From Corynebacterium sp. Marseille-P3884 (lineage in GTDB: Bacteria; Actinomycetota; Actinomycetes; Mycobacteriales; Mycobacteriaceae), in the NCBI RefSeq assembly GCF_017942225.1, contig NZ_JAGKSD010000010.1, positions 1-64,000 on the forward strand: 64,000 nt of DNA, given 5' to 3'. Made by a program: the position numbers and the translations under genes. The notes beneath the pieces are model-generated. The model searched no databases, was not told where the DNA came from, and was given only the letters and a program-made list of their open reading frames with translations. Shown here in pieces: positions 47,660-58,500 of this stretch. Position 1 is the stretch's first letter; every line of letters starts with the position of its first letter.

Positions 47660-48195
47660 CGCGCGCCGAACCGCTGGTAGGCCTCAAGGTAGCCCTTTGC
47701 GCGCTCAGCGCGAGGGGCTCGGTCGGCCCACTGCCAAAACTCCGGTCCGTGGCCCGGAATGAAGGTGTGCACCAGCTCATGCACGACGACAGCGTCGACG
47801 ACATAATCCGGCACATCGCGTAGACGGTCGCTGATCCGGATATCGCCCGTGGACACGGTGCACGATCCCCACTGGGTGTTGTGGTTGCTCGCCCACCGCA
47901 CGGAACCGATGCGCGCTTTGCCGTCGAGCACCTGCGCATTCAGCTTCTTGGCGCGCGCGAGAAGTTCGTCGTCGGACACGGCATTCGAGGTAGTGCGCCG
48001 TTTCAGCTTCGCCAGAATCTCCTCGACGGCCTCGCGTTCCTCCTTCGCGCTGAAACGCGCGGGGATCCGCACTTCGATCCGCTCCCCCACGTGCCGTGCC
48101 TGCACGGTCCGTTTCCTGCGCGCCGATCGGATCACATCCACGCCTTCGGGCGGCCACGCATCACTGCCCGATGTCGACTGAAGTAGACGTTTCAT
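47656..48195 (-). CDS. YgjP-type metallopeptidase (M48-like)
   Basis: 179 residues with the zinc motif VVVHELVHTFIPGHGPEFWQ: HELVH plus a third His five residues on. The middle segment ARIGSVRWASNHNTQWGSCT is typical of YgjP/SprT-like proteins. Substrate unknown. Convergent with the DUF2342 gene (4-nt overlap of stops), divergent from the following gene. Confidence 0.88.
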   Translation of the reverse strand: MKRLLQSTSGSDAWPPEGVDVIRSARRKRTVQARHVGERIEVRIPARFSAKEEREAVEEILAKLKRRTTSNAVSDDELLARAKKLNAQVLDGKARIGSVRWASNHNTQWGSCTVSTGDIRISDRLRDVPDYVVDAVVVHELVHTFIPGHGPEFWQWADRAPRAERAKGYLEAYQRFGAR

Positions 48196-48246
48196 AGGTG
48201 CGTCGGCTCTCGTGCAGTGGAATAGTGAGTGTCAGGGGGGAAAATC

Positions 48247-49101
48247 ATGCGTTTAGATGATTCAACATTAGTCACGCTCGGCCACGGGGTGCACGTTGTC
48301 ACGCGAGGGGACACGGCTGTGCAATTCGGCCTCGACGCGACACGCAGCGGAATCGTGGACACGCGCGTCGCACCAGCGCTCGCCATGTCGCTGCGCAGCA
48401 CGAAATGGCCGCTGACAATCAAGCAATTGCAAGATCAGCTCGTGGGCGAGTGCAGCGTCGATTCCACCGCGGCACGCTCGCTTATCGACGACTTGTGTGC
48501 CTACAACATCCTCATCCCCTCAGCCCGGACCACAGTGGCGCTGCTGGGCGCCACTCCCCTGGCTCAGGAGATCAGACGGGTGCTGGAAGCTTCTGGTGCG
48601 ACAGTGCGGATTCGGCTGGCGGGCGAGGACACCCGCAGCTTTCTGAACCGGATGGCCGGTGCACCGCTCATCGTGGTTGATGGCGGAGGCGAATACGTGA
48701 AGTGGAGCCGGCCCCTCAAAGAGCACCGCAACTGGGTCGTGCCGGTGTTGTCCTTCGATTCGCGGGTGATCATCGGACCTGTTGCCCGCCACCCGAGTCA
48801 TGCGTGCGGCATGTGCGCGCACATGCATGTCAGCGACCGCGACGACCAATTCCGTGCGGCCGCCGATCAGTTGGAGATCCAGCCGCGAACGATCGATCCG
48901 GTCATCGCGGCTGCCGGGGCAGCAGCAGCGGCACTGACCGTGCGCAGATTGGCGGGCATCCCGGACCCGCCAGGGATTGTGGGTGAGATGCCGAGCGCCG
49001 GGTGGGCAGCGGTGGTCGACCCGCTCGGCGCGCAGACGGTGTCGCTGCTGGACATGGAGCAGCACCCGCGGTGCCCGGTGTGTATCTCCGTCGGGAGTTA
49101 G
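48247..49101 (+). CDS. Actinobacterial protein with two CxxC motifs, TOMM-cyclodehydratase-like
   Basis: 284 residues from ATG 48247, which has GGGGGGAAAA upstream; an in-frame GTG at 48229 is before the ribosome site. The second half has CGMC and CPVC pairs, likely one zinc, and a Rossmann-like VALLGATPLAQEIRRVLEAS segment, recalling the E1-like proteins that bind leader peptides in thiazole/oxazole peptide pathways. No YcaO or precursor peptide gene is near. Conserved next to uvrD2 in mycobacteria (Rv3196 position, from memory). A motif copy is at 48480. Confidence 0.65.
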   Translation: MRLDDSTLVTLGHGVHVVTRGDTAVQFGLDATRSGIVDTRVAPALAMSLRSTKWPLTIKQLQDQLVGECSVDSTAARSLIDDLCAYNILIPSARTTVALLGATPLAQEIRRVLEASGATVRIRLAGEDTRSFLNRMAGAPLIVVDGGGEYVKWSRPLKEHRNWVVPVLSFDSRVIIGPVARHPSHACGMCAHMHVSDRDDQFRAAADQLEIQPRTIDPVIAAAGAAAAALTVRRLAGIPDPPGIVGEMPSAGWAAVVDPLGAQTVSLLDMEQHPRCPVCISVGS

Positions 49102-51143
49102 CGGTAGTCCTCGAGGACGTCTAAGAGATCGTCGCCGTACTGTTCCAGTTTCGCGGGACCGATGCCGGAGATGTCCAGCAGCTCATTCTCACTCGCGGGC
49201 ATGGCTTCCACGACGGAGAGCAACGTCGCGTCGGTGAAGATCATGAACGGCGGGATCTGGGCATCGCGTGCGGTATCGAGGCGCCACTGCTTGAGCGCCA
49301 AGAACGCTGATTCGTTGTAAGTCGGCTCACAGTCCTCGTGACGGCCCAAGCTCTTCTCCGCCGGGGTGCCCAGCTGGTTGCCGCACACACGGCAGCGTTT
49401 CGCGCGCTTGAGGCGCTCGGGGGCCTGCTCGACGTCGAGCTGCGGGGCGATGCCGTCGAGGAAGCGCGAACGCTCGCGGGATGCGCGGCCGCCCTCCTGC
49501 CGGGCCAAGGACCACGACAGGTGCAGGTGCTCGCGCGCACGGGTGATGCCCACGTAGAACAGGCGGCGCTCCTCTTCGATCTGGGCGTCGCCGGCCTTGA
49601 TGGCGTGCGAGATCGGCAGGGTCTTCTCCACCAGCCCGGCAAGGAAAACGGCGTCCCATTCCAGGCCTTTGGCGGCGTGGAGGCTGGCCAGAGTCACGCC
49701 GTCCACAGCTGGCGGCTGTTTCGATTCCGCACGCTGTCGCAGGGAGGCCAGCACGCCCGGCATAGAGGTGGCCTCGCCGGTACTGACAATGTCACCAATG
49801 AGCTCTACCAGTGCATTGAGCGTCTGCCAGCGCTCGCGCTGACGTGCACCCTCAGGTTCTGTCGCAGACAGCCCCAGCGGTGCGAAGGCCGCTTTCGCAA
49901 CAACCACCGGGTCGTCCGGGAGATCAGTGCGGTTTACGGCGGAGACCAAGACATTGATCGCTTCACGGATCTCGGGGCGGGTGAAAAATCCTTCGCCGCC
50001 GCGGACCTGGTAGACAATCCCGGCGTCGGAAAGCGCCTGCTCGAACACGGCCGATTGCGCATTGATGCGGTAGAGCACCGCGATCTCCCTGGCGGGCGTG
50101 CCGGACGCGATGAGCTTTTTGATCTCCCCGGCGATATCGCGCGCCTCCGACGGCTCATCCGGATAGGACGCGAATGTCGGCTCCGGGCCAGGCGCACGCA
50201 TGCCCTCGAGCTCGAGGCGGGTGCCCGCTTCCCTGCCGGTAGCCTTCGAGATGACCGTGTTGGCGAGCTCGGTGACCTCCGGCGTGGAGCGGTAGTCGCG
50301 CTGGAGCTTGACAACGGTGCCGTGCGGGTAGGTGCGGGAGAAATTCAGCAGGTAGTCCGGGGTCGCGCCAGTGAAGGAATAAATGGTCTGGTTCGCGTCG
50401 CCGACGACGGTGAGATCGTCTCGCTGGCCCAGCCAGCCCTCGAGCACACGTTGCTGGAGTGGCGTGACGTCCTGGTACTCGTCCACCACGAAGGTCTGGT
50501 ACTGGTTGCGGAACTCCTCCGCCACCGCCGGCGCATTCTCGAGCGCTCCCGCGACATGCAAAAGCAGGTCGTCGAAATCGAGGCCCATGCCATCCGGGCT
50601 GGTCTTGGACTCCTCGTAGCGCTTGTACACCGCGGCGACCTTTTCGGCTGAGGTCGGCGGCTCGCGGTGGGTTTTCTCGATGGCCTGCGCATAGCTTTCT
50701 GGCGTGACCAGGGAGGCCTTCGCCCACTCAATCTCGCTGAGCACGTCGCGGACGAGTTCCTTGTCCGGCTCGAGTCCGACCGTGCGGGTGGCGCGAGCGA
50801 CCAACGGGAATTTGTTGTCGATGAGCGTCCACGGCAGATCGCCCGCCACTTGCGGCCAGAAATAGCGCAGCTGGCGCAACGCCGCGGCGTGGAAGGTGCG
50901 GGCCTGCACTCCCCCGATTCCCATCAAGCGCAGGCGGTCGCGCATCTCGCCGGCGGCGCGGGAGGTGAACGTGACGGCGAGGACCTTCTGGGGGACGACG
51001 AAGCCCTGGTCGATCAGATGCGCGATGCGGTACGTGATGGTGCGGGTCTTGCCTGTGCCGGCACCCGCGAGAATGCACACCGGCCCACGGGGCGCAGTGG
51101 CGGCGACGCGCTGATCCTCATCGAGCTGACTGAGGTCGATCAC
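49098..51143 (-). CDS. uvrD2: ATP-dependent DNA helicase UvrD2
   Basis: 681 residues, superfamily 1. Walker A GAGTGKT (about 26-32), VDEYQDVTPLQ, GDANQTIYSF, RDYRSTPEV and HAAKGLEWDAVFLAGL cover the helicase motifs. A C-terminal HRDC domain (about 610-681) follows a metal-binding module that here is CRVC...HEDC (CCHC), where I expect four cysteines. Repair helicase. The 4-nt stop overlap with the convergent gene and the close potassium channel gene match the mycobacterial order. Confidence 0.93.
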   Translation of the reverse strand: MIDLSQLDEDQRVAATAPRGPVCILAGAGTGKTRTITYRIAHLIDQGFVVPQKVLAVTFTSRAAGEMRDRLRLMGIGGVQARTFHAAALRQLRYFWPQVAGDLPWTLIDNKFPLVARATRTVGLEPDKELVRDVLSEIEWAKASLVTPESYAQAIEKTHREPPTSAEKVAAVYKRYEESKTSPDGMGLDFDDLLLHVAGALENAPAVAEEFRNQYQTFVVDEYQDVTPLQQRVLEGWLGQRDDLTVVGDANQTIYSFTGATPDYLLNFSRTYPHGTVVKLQRDYRSTPEVTELANTVISKATGREAGTRLELEGMRAPGPEPTFASYPDEPSEARDIAGEIKKLIASGTPAREIAVLYRINAQSAVFEQALSDAGIVYQVRGGEGFFTRPEIREAINVLVSAVNRTDLPDDPVVVAKAAFAPLGLSATEPEGARQRERWQTLNALVELIGDIVSTGEATSMPGVLASLRQRAESKQPPAVDGVTLASLHAAKGLEWDAVFLAGLVEKTLPISHAIKAGDAQIEEERRLFYVGITRAREHLHLSWSLARQEGGRASRERSRFLDGIAPQLDVEQAPERLKRAKRCRVCGNQLGTPAEKSLGRHEDCEPTYNESAFLALKQWRLDTARDAQIPPFMIFTDATLLSVVEAMPASENELLDISGIGPAKLEQYGDDLLDVLEDYR

Positions 51144-51146
51144 GCT

Positions 51147-52265
51147 TTAATCATCCTCTTCCTCATGCCGAGCTTCGTCGAGATCGTCGGGATTCTCTGG
51201 CGCGTAACGGATATACAGCAATTTATCGCCCGGCTCGACCGTCTCCGCCTCAGGCGAATCCAGGCGGTACAGCTCACCGGAGCGGACCACGCCGAGCACG
51301 ATATCGGCGAGGTGGCGCGGGTTGGCACCCACCTCATCGTCAAGGATCGGGCGCTCAGACACGGTGAAGCCAGCATTGGGGCTCAGCAGGTCTTCCATCA
51401 TCTCCACCACGGTCGGCGTGTTGGTGGCGATGCCGAGGAGGCGACCCGCGGTCTCCGAAGAGATGACTACGGAATCCGCACCGGACTGCTCCAGCAGGTG
51501 CTGGTTTTCGGCCTCACGGACAGAGGCGACGATATTCACGCCCGGGTTGATCTCGCGCACGGACAGTGTGACCAGCACGGCAGTGTCGTCGGAGGACGGT
51601 GCGACCACCACGGAGCGGGCGCGGTTCACGCCGGCGATCTTCAACACATCCGACTTGGTGGCGTTGCCGTGGACGCACACCAACCCGCGGTTCTCCGCAT
51701 GCACGAGAGCTTCGTTATCGCCGTCGATGACGACGATATTGGAGGGCGACGCGCCGTCGGCAAGCAATGCCTCGACAGCGGACCGGCCCTTGGTGCCGTA
51801 ACCGATGATGATGGTGTGGTTGCGCACGTTCTTCCTCCACCGTTGAAGTTGCAGCGTCTTGCGGGAATCCTCCGTGAGCACGGACAGCGTCGTGCCGACG
51901 AGCAGCATCAGGAACGCTACACGCAACGGAGTGATGATGAAGATGTTGACCAGCCTGGACGTTTGCGTCACCGGAGTGATGTCGCCGTAGCCGGTGGTGG
52001 ACAGCGACACCGCCGAGTAATACACGGCATCGATGAATGTCAGCGGCTCAGAATAGGCATCCTTGTCCGTCCACACGATTCCGGCGACCAGGATCATCAG
52101 GATGATCGCGTAGATAAAGCGCCTGAAGATCAGCGTCCACGGAGTCGTCCGCGCCTCCTGCGGCAGGCGGATGACGTTGATGAGCGCATGGTCGGGCAGC
52201 GCGGTGAGTTCTTCACCGCGCAATCGGCTGCGGAAGGAAATCCGCGGCTGAAACGAAAACGCCAT
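51147..52265 (-). CDS. Potassium channel with RCK (TrkA-N) domain
   Basis: 372 residues. Two membrane helices (about 48-70 and 100-135) surround the selectivity filter STTGYGDITPV. A cytoplasmic TrkA-N/RCK domain follows (nucleotide-binding start GYGTKGRSAVEAL) and a TrkA-C-like domain toward the end. Gated K+ channel; ligand not known. Spaced 3 nt from uvrD2 and 2 nt from adnB, so it is part of the adnA-adnB-channel-uvrD2 unit. Confidence 0.92.
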   Translation of the reverse strand: MAFSFQPRISFRSRLRGEELTALPDHALINVIRLPQEARTTPWTLIFRRFIYAIILMILVAGIVWTDKDAYSEPLTFIDAVYYSAVSLSTTGYGDITPVTQTSRLVNIFIITPLRVAFLMLLVGTTLSVLTEDSRKTLQLQRWRKNVRNHTIIIGYGTKGRSAVEALLADGASPSNIVVIDGDNEALVHAENRGLVCVHGNATKSDVLKIAGVNRARSVVVAPSSDDTAVLVTLSVREINPGVNIVASVREAENQHLLEQSGADSVVISSETAGRLLGIATNTPTVVEMMEDLLSPNAGFTVSERPILDDEVGANPRHLADIVLGVVRSGELYRLDSPEAETVEPGDKLLYIRYAPENPDDLDEARHEEEDD

Positions 52266-52266
52266 A

Positions 52267-55200
52267 TCACGACTCTAAACCGGCCGGGGCCGCGATTCGC
52301 AGCAAGCCCTCCAGCTCCCCGCGTTCCGGCAGGTCACTGGGCGAGAAGTCCTCGCCAGTGCGAACGTAGAAGAACACCGCGCGAATGGGCTTGCCATCCG
52401 CGGCGATCCGGCGCCAGGCTTCGCGGTAGACCGCCAATTGGAGTTTCGCCGCGCGCATCTCCGCCGCCTGGGGCTTGTTGCCCGTCTTCCAGTCGACGAT
52501 GGTCCACCCGCCGTCTTCGTCCTGGAAGACCGCGTCGATGCGACCGCGGACAGTCGAAGTGCCCAGGTCGATTTCAAAGGGGTGCTCGATGTGCGCGGGG
52601 GCGCGCGTGGCCCACTGGCTGGCGGAGAAATTCTCCTTCAGGCGGACCAACGTAGCGGCATCGACGTCGGGCTCGAGGTTGCCGGGCAGTTCATCGTCGT
52701 CAAGCAGGGGGCGTGCTCCGTAGAAGCCTTCGATCCATTCGTGGAATGCTGTGCCGCGCTTGGCGTAGGCATTCGGCTTGAACGGCACGGGGCGGCGGGC
52801 GCGGCGGGCGAATTGCTCGGGGTCGGCGCGCAGAGCGACGATGTCGGACGCCGTGAGCGTCGCCGGCATGACCACGGGAACGGCGGGACGCTGGGCGGCT
52901 TCGTGTTCTTCGATGAGCGCTTCGGTGTCGCGCTCCCACAGCGAGTAGAGCTCGCCATCGGCCAGCTCGGGCAGTTGCTCGCGCGCGGTGCGGACCTGCA
53001 TCGCGGCGGTGACGCTCGCGGGGTCGGCGGCATAGTGCGGCCACGTGCCTTCGCGGGTGGCGCTGGGGGTCTCTTCCTCTGTGTCTCCGCCCTCCCACCA
53101 GTGAAGGACCTGTGTGGCGGGGGTGTCGCCGGGCTGCATGAGCACATCTTTGAGCGCGAGGAAGTGCGGGTACGGCTCGGCTTGCTTCGCGCGGTCCGGC
53201 ACCGTCGCAGAACCGGTGACCATGAGGCGTTCAGCGGCGCGGGTGACAGCGACGTAGAACAGGCGGGCCGATTCTTCTTCGAGCTCTGCCTTCTTGGTCT
53301 TCCTGTACTCGTCGGTGAGTTTCTGGAATTCGCTGCGGTCTTCGGCCGCGTCGAAAACGTCGTAGGCGTCATCGGGGACGTATTCGACGAAGGTGAGGAA
53401 GGTCTCGGTGGTCACGCTGTACGTCTGGGTGTCCGCGTGAACGACGGCGACGGTGTCCCACTCCAGGCCTTTTGCCTTGTGGGCAGTGAGGATCTGGACA
53501 CGGTCATCGCTGGTGGTCACCGAACCTGGCTCGAGGCCGTCCTCGTGCTCGGCGGCAAGATCCAGGTACGACAAGAATCCTTCGAGGTCCGCACCCGGAT
53601 AGGACGCGATCACCTCGGCGAATTTGTCCAGGTGAACCGTGCCGGTGTTGGACGGGCGCGCCAGGACTTCGATGCGAATGCCGAAGATGGAAACGATGTC
53701 GTCGAACAGGTCCGGCAGGCGCTTGCCCAGGCTGCGGGTCCGCAGGGCACGCAGCTTCGCCGCGAGAGCTTGGAGGCGCACCAGCCCTTCGGGCGAGTAT
53801 CGCTCCGCCTCGCCCAGGTCGGCGACCGCATCGCCCAAGCCCACACTGCGTTCGTTCTCGCCGACTGCGTTCTCCGCGTTCTCGATCAGCTCCTCTAGCT
53901 GTACGCGAAGCCGCTCGCGCGGATCAGTATCGGCGGGCAGCTCGTCCACGGCGCTCGTCCGGCGCTCGCCGGCGAGATTGGTGGCGCGGCTGGCCAAGGC
54001 CGAAATGTCTCTCAGACCCAGCCCGCACGCCGGGCCGGCCAGAATGCGCAGCGCCGCGGCCGAATCCTGCGGGTGGACAAGCATGCGGGCCACAGCGACG
54101 GTGTCCGCCACCTCCGGCACAGTGAGCAGACCTGCGGTGCCGACGATCTCATAGGGCACGCCGCGCTCTTCTAAGGCCTCCGCGATGGCCGGGGAGTGCT
54201 TGTTTTTGCGCACGAGCACAGCCGAAGAAACCGGTTTGCCCGCGTTCACACGGTCGCTGTAATCGGAGGCGAGCATGTCTGCGACCACGCCGATCTCTTC
54301 GTCCTCCGTGGCGTAGAAGCCCAGTTCCACACGGCCCGGCTGCGCGTCCGGCTTAGAGGTCAGCGGCTCGACGGCACGCTGTCCGCCCTCCGGGGTACCC
54401 AGGACCGCGGCGGAGACATTATTCGCGGTGGCGAGTACTTCCGGCGGATTGCGCCACGATGTGGTCAGCTGCGCCTTCGGGGCGGGTGAACCGTCCGGCA
54501 GCGGGAAATCGTCGACGAAGGCGGCCAGGTTCGCCGCCGTAGCCCCACGCCAGCCATAGATCGCTTGCATCGGATCGCCCACCGCAGTGACAGTGAGCGG
54601 GTGCGCGTGCCGGGATGCGTCGTCGCGGTTTTCTCCGAAGAGGCTGCGCAACAGCACGCGCTGGGCGTGCGAGGTGTCCTGGTATTCATCGAGCATGACC
54701 ACGCGGAAACGGTCACGCTGGGAGGCGCCCACCGCCGGGTGATCAGCCGCCATCTGGGCTGCCACGGACATCTGCTCGTTGAAGGTGACCACGCCGCGCT
54801 CTCGCAGCTCGCGGCCAAGCTCGAGCGCCATATCGGCATACGCGCGGCGCAGCTTCTGCCGGTCCACCCACTTTTGCACCGTCTGGTTGTATGCCTCCCC
54901 TTGGCGTTTGCCGCGGGGCAGGCCCGCGAGGTTGGCCACGAAGGCATCGGATTCTTCCGCGATGCGCTCGTGCGGGAAGAGCTCATTGCCCATATTGGTG
55001 ACCAGCCGCAGCAGCGTCTCCACGACAGTGTCCATGGCGGGGTTCTCCCCCACCCCGGAGAGCAATTCGCCGCCGTGGTTGCTCACTACCTCCCACGCGA
55101 TGGCGTGAAGCTCCGCGTCGGTGATCAGGCGCGCATCGGGCTCGACGGGAACGAGCAGGCCGTATTCGCGGATCAGGTTGCCGGCGTACGAGTCGTAGGT

Positions 55201-55560
55201 GGACACCGTCGGCGCAATGGCTGTGAGCGATTCCGCGAGTTTCCCCGTCGGGTCGAGTCGGCGCACCAGCTGTTCGTCGGCGGCGAGCTTCTCCAGGCGC
55301 GTGCGGATGCGTTTGCCCAACTCCTGCGCCGCCTTGCGGGTGAAGGTCAGGCCGAGAACCTCCTCGGGGCGGACATAACCGTTGGCTACGAGCCACACCA
55401 CGCGCGAGGCCATGGTCTCGGTCTTGCCGGCACCGGCACCGGCGACGACGAGCAGCGGGCCCGGTTCCGCGCCGATGACGGCGGCCTGCTGGTCGGTGGG
55501 CATGAATTTCTCGCCCATGTAGCGCCACAGCGTTGTGGGTGGGACGACAGCGCTAGCCAC
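52267..55560 (-). CDS. adnB: AdnB helicase-nuclease subunit
   Basis: 1097 residues. N-terminal UvrD-like helicase with intact Walker A GAGAGKTET (41-49), MLDEYQDTSHAQ, GDPMQAIYGWRG and HKAKGLEWDTVAVVH, then a C-terminal RecB-type nuclease (RIDAVFQDEDGGWTIVDWKT). The mycobacterial AdnAB complex resects DNA ends. It overlaps adnA by 8 nt. Length matches Mtb AdnB (Rv3201c). Confidence 0.93.
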   Translation of the reverse strand: MASAVVPPTTLWRYMGEKFMPTDQQAAVIGAEPGPLLVVAGAGAGKTETMASRVVWLVANGYVRPEEVLGLTFTRKAAQELGKRIRTRLEKLAADEQLVRRLDPTGKLAESLTAIAPTVSTYDSYAGNLIREYGLLVPVEPDARLITDAELHAIAWEVVSNHGGELLSGVGENPAMDTVVETLLRLVTNMGNELFPHERIAEESDAFVANLAGLPRGKRQGEAYNQTVQKWVDRQKLRRAYADMALELGRELRERGVVTFNEQMSVAAQMAADHPAVGASQRDRFRVVMLDEYQDTSHAQRVLLRSLFGENRDDASRHAHPLTVTAVGDPMQAIYGWRGATAANLAAFVDDFPLPDGSPAPKAQLTTSWRNPPEVLATANNVSAAVLGTPEGGQRAVEPLTSKPDAQPGRVELGFYATEDEEIGVVADMLASDYSDRVNAGKPVSSAVLVRKNKHSPAIAEALEERGVPYEIVGTAGLLTVPEVADTVAVARMLVHPQDSAAALRILAGPACGLGLRDISALASRATNLAGERRTSAVDELPADTDPRERLRVQLEELIENAENAVGENERSVGLGDAVADLGEAERYSPEGLVRLQALAAKLRALRTRSLGKRLPDLFDDIVSIFGIRIEVLARPSNTGTVHLDKFAEVIASYPGADLEGFLSYLDLAAEHEDGLEPGSVTTSDDRVQILTAHKAKGLEWDTVAVVHADTQTYSVTTETFLTFVEYVPDDAYDVFDAAEDRSEFQKLTDEYRKTKKAELEEESARLFYVAVTRAAERLMVTGSATVPDRAKQAEPYPHFLALKDVLMQPGDTPATQVLHWWEGGDTEEETPSATREGTWPHYAADPASVTAAMQVRTAREQLPELADGELYSLWERDTEALIEEHEAAQRPAVPVVMPATLTASDIVALRADPEQFARRARRPVPFKPNAYAKRGTAFHEWIEGFYGARPLLDDDELPGNLEPDVDAATLVRLKENFSASQWATRAPAHIEHPFEIDLGTSTVRGRIDAVFQDEDGGWTIVDWKTGNKPQAAEMRAAKLQLAVYREAWRRIAADGKPIRAVFFYVRTGEDFSPSDLPERGELEGLLRIAAPAGLES

Positions 55561-58500
55561 GGGTGGTCACCTCTCCTTCGGGCTGAGCCGGGCAGATCGA
55601 TTTCAGTTGGCAGAACGAACAGTGGTCGCCGGTGACAGCACGCAGGGTGGGGCCCGTCATTTCATCGACAAGCGGGCGGATCAGTTCCGCGAATTCGTCG
55701 AGCTGTTCGGCATCCTTCGGCGCCTGCGTGCGCACGGTGGGCTTCTTCGCGTTCGTCGCCGGGAAGAACAGGGTTCCGCCGCCGACGTCCAGCGGTTTTT
55801 CGCCCGCGCCGGCGGTGACCACTGCGCCATCACGCCACACACCGCGGCTCAGTGCGAGCTGATAGCTGAGCAGCTGCGGGTGCTCGTCGACCTTCTTCTG
55901 CGCCGTCGCATTCTTCCCGGTCTTCAGGTCCACGACCTGCACTGGGCCATCACCGTCCGCGTCACCCTCGCGCTCCAGCCGGTCAATGCGCCCGCCGATG
56001 GCCAGGCCTGGAGCGACCTCCACATGAACCGGCACCTCCACGCCGAGCTGGGAGAATGTCCCGCGAGTGGAGTCGATCCACTGCCCGCATCGCTCGAGCA
56101 CCGCAGTGAATTCAGCTAGGTCGTTGGCTTCCTTCCACGGCGGGACGCTGAAGAGTGTGCGGTAAGCGGCGATCGTGTCGGCGCGGGCGAGATCTGGATC
56201 CGCACCGTTTCCGAGCGCCTCGAAGAAATAGTGAATGAGCGTGCCGCGCGTCATCGCATCGTTGACTGCGGGCGCGATCTCGCGTTCCAGCACACCGCGC
56301 ATCGGGCATTCCAGCAGCCCCTCAATGCGCGAGGGCGACAGCTGCTTCGGGGGCGGCAAGGGCTCGCTTATCGACGCCTCCGTTGTCCCCCACCACTGCC
56401 CCGGGTCCGCCGCGGCGATACCGGCCTCCGCCAACCGCGCCAGCTGACGTGCCGCCTGCAAGCGCGTTTGTTCGCTGGATGCCTCGTCGGTGAGCGCACG
56501 GCGCAATTCCGCCACGATGTCTTCGACCGCCAGCACCCGAACTGCATCGGCCTCGGCGCGCACCTCACTGCCGACGGTGTCGAAGAGCGCTGGCACCTCC
56601 GCACCCTCCGCGGCGACGCGCTCCTGCGCAGTTATGGGCGCCGCGGCGATCTCTTGCGGGACAATCCCGAATTCCGTGGCGAATTCGGTGATGAAGCGCG
56701 AAGGTTCCACCACCTCGTCGCCGTCCTCCGAATGCACCGCAGTGACCACGATCCGGTCGGTCGCGCGACTGACCGCGAGGTGGAACAGGTGGCGTTCCTC
56801 TTTCAGGCGGTCGGCGATGTGGGAGACCGGTGTGGCTGGATCGATCCCCTCGTCCACCAGGTCCACCAGATCCTCCTGGCGCATGAGCGTGCCGGTCTCA
56901 CTGAGCGTGGGCCATGACAATTCCTGGACCCCGGAGACGATCACGCGCTTGAATTCGCGCCCCGCCGCACCGTGCGCGGTGAGCAGCGGCACGGCATCTG
57001 GGGTGGCGGTGCGCCGGTCACGCACGCCGGTGGGCAATTCCTGCTCCTCGATGTGCGCGATAAAAGACTCCACGGTGGCACTCGGGCGCCGCTCCGTGAA
57101 ATCGCCCGCGGCGTCAAACAGCGCCATCATCGCGTCCAAGTCGCGGTCCGCCTGCGAGCCTGCGGCACCGCCGCGCAGCGCGATCGCCATGAGGCTATCC
57201 GCCAGTTTCGTCGCCGACCAGATCGCCCACAGCACATCCTCGACACTGCCGCCCTCTCCTAGAGCCGTGCGCCCGGCCTCGAGCACGCTGCGGATGCGGT
57301 TCAGAATCGCAAGCTCCCGGTCCGTGAGCACCGAGCCGAAATCGGGCAGCTCTTCGTCCACCGCGAGCAATTCCGACAGCGTCACTTCAGCGCGGGTGTC
57401 CGGCTTCCACCTGCGCAGACCACGCAGCAGACGGCGCAGCGTGACTGGGTCTGTGCCGCCGACGGGCCCGAGCAGCAGATCACGCCATTGGGCCATGCTC
57501 AACGGTTCGGTCAGCGCCTTTAGCCCCAACAGCATCGCAGCAACGATGCGCTGTTCCGCCAGCACCACATCAGTCGGGTTCACCGCCACAGGAACACCGG
57601 CTTGCAGCAGCGCCCGGCGCAGCGACTCGATCATCCCTACCGAGCGCACCACCACGGATATATCGCGCCAGGCCACCCCCTCTTCGAGGTGCCAACGCCT
57701 AAGGCGGTCCACCACCGCAGCGTGGTTGACAGCCGTACTCGGTGCGATCACCGCCTCTGCTGCCGGATGGCGCTTAGTCGCGCCCAGATCGATCACTTCT
57801 GCGCCGTCCAAGTCCCGGAAGAACAGCGGGGACGCACCGCGGAAACGGAAGACCGATTGCTCCTCGTCACCGCCGATGACAGTGAGTTCTGCTTCCTGCG
57901 CGAGCTGGCGTACCAGTTGAGCCGAAGCCGGATCAAGGTGCTGAGCATCGTCGACGATGACGGTGTGCCATGTGCGTGGTAGGGGCGCACGCACGGCGGA
58001 GGCGACTAGTTCCGATGCCGAATAGCTGCGCGCACCGTAGAGAGCCATGACGTCCTGGTACTCAGCGAGAAAATCGCCCGCCGCCGACCAGACCGGAATC
58101 CCGTGGTGCTGCCCCAAGTCGCGCAGGTCGCCCGGCGTGAGCGTGCGCTCAACGGCGCGGAGCAAGAAATCGCGCAATTGGCGGGCGAAACCGACCATCG
58201 GCAGCGCGGGGCGCAGTTCCGCCGGCCACGTTCTACCACCGTCGGCAGCATGGCCCTGCAGCAGCTCCCGGATGGCGAAGTCTTGCTCCGCGCCCGAGAT
58301 CAAACGGATCGGCTCCGCCTCCGCACTTTGATCTTCATCGCCCAGCCGCACGAGCGCGAAGGCCAGCGAGTGAATGGAGCGCACAATCGGTTCATCGGCG
58401 ACGAAACCCGAGGCCGCGAGCCGGTCAGACAACTCCGCACGCACCCGCGCACCCGACTCCTTGGACGCGGTGAGAAACACCACGCCAGCTGGGTCAGCCC

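Noticed and set aside
50667..52655. 662-codon open frame antisense to uvrD2, the channel gene and adnB
   Set aside because: Runs across three confirmed genes and their junctions; no similarity seen.
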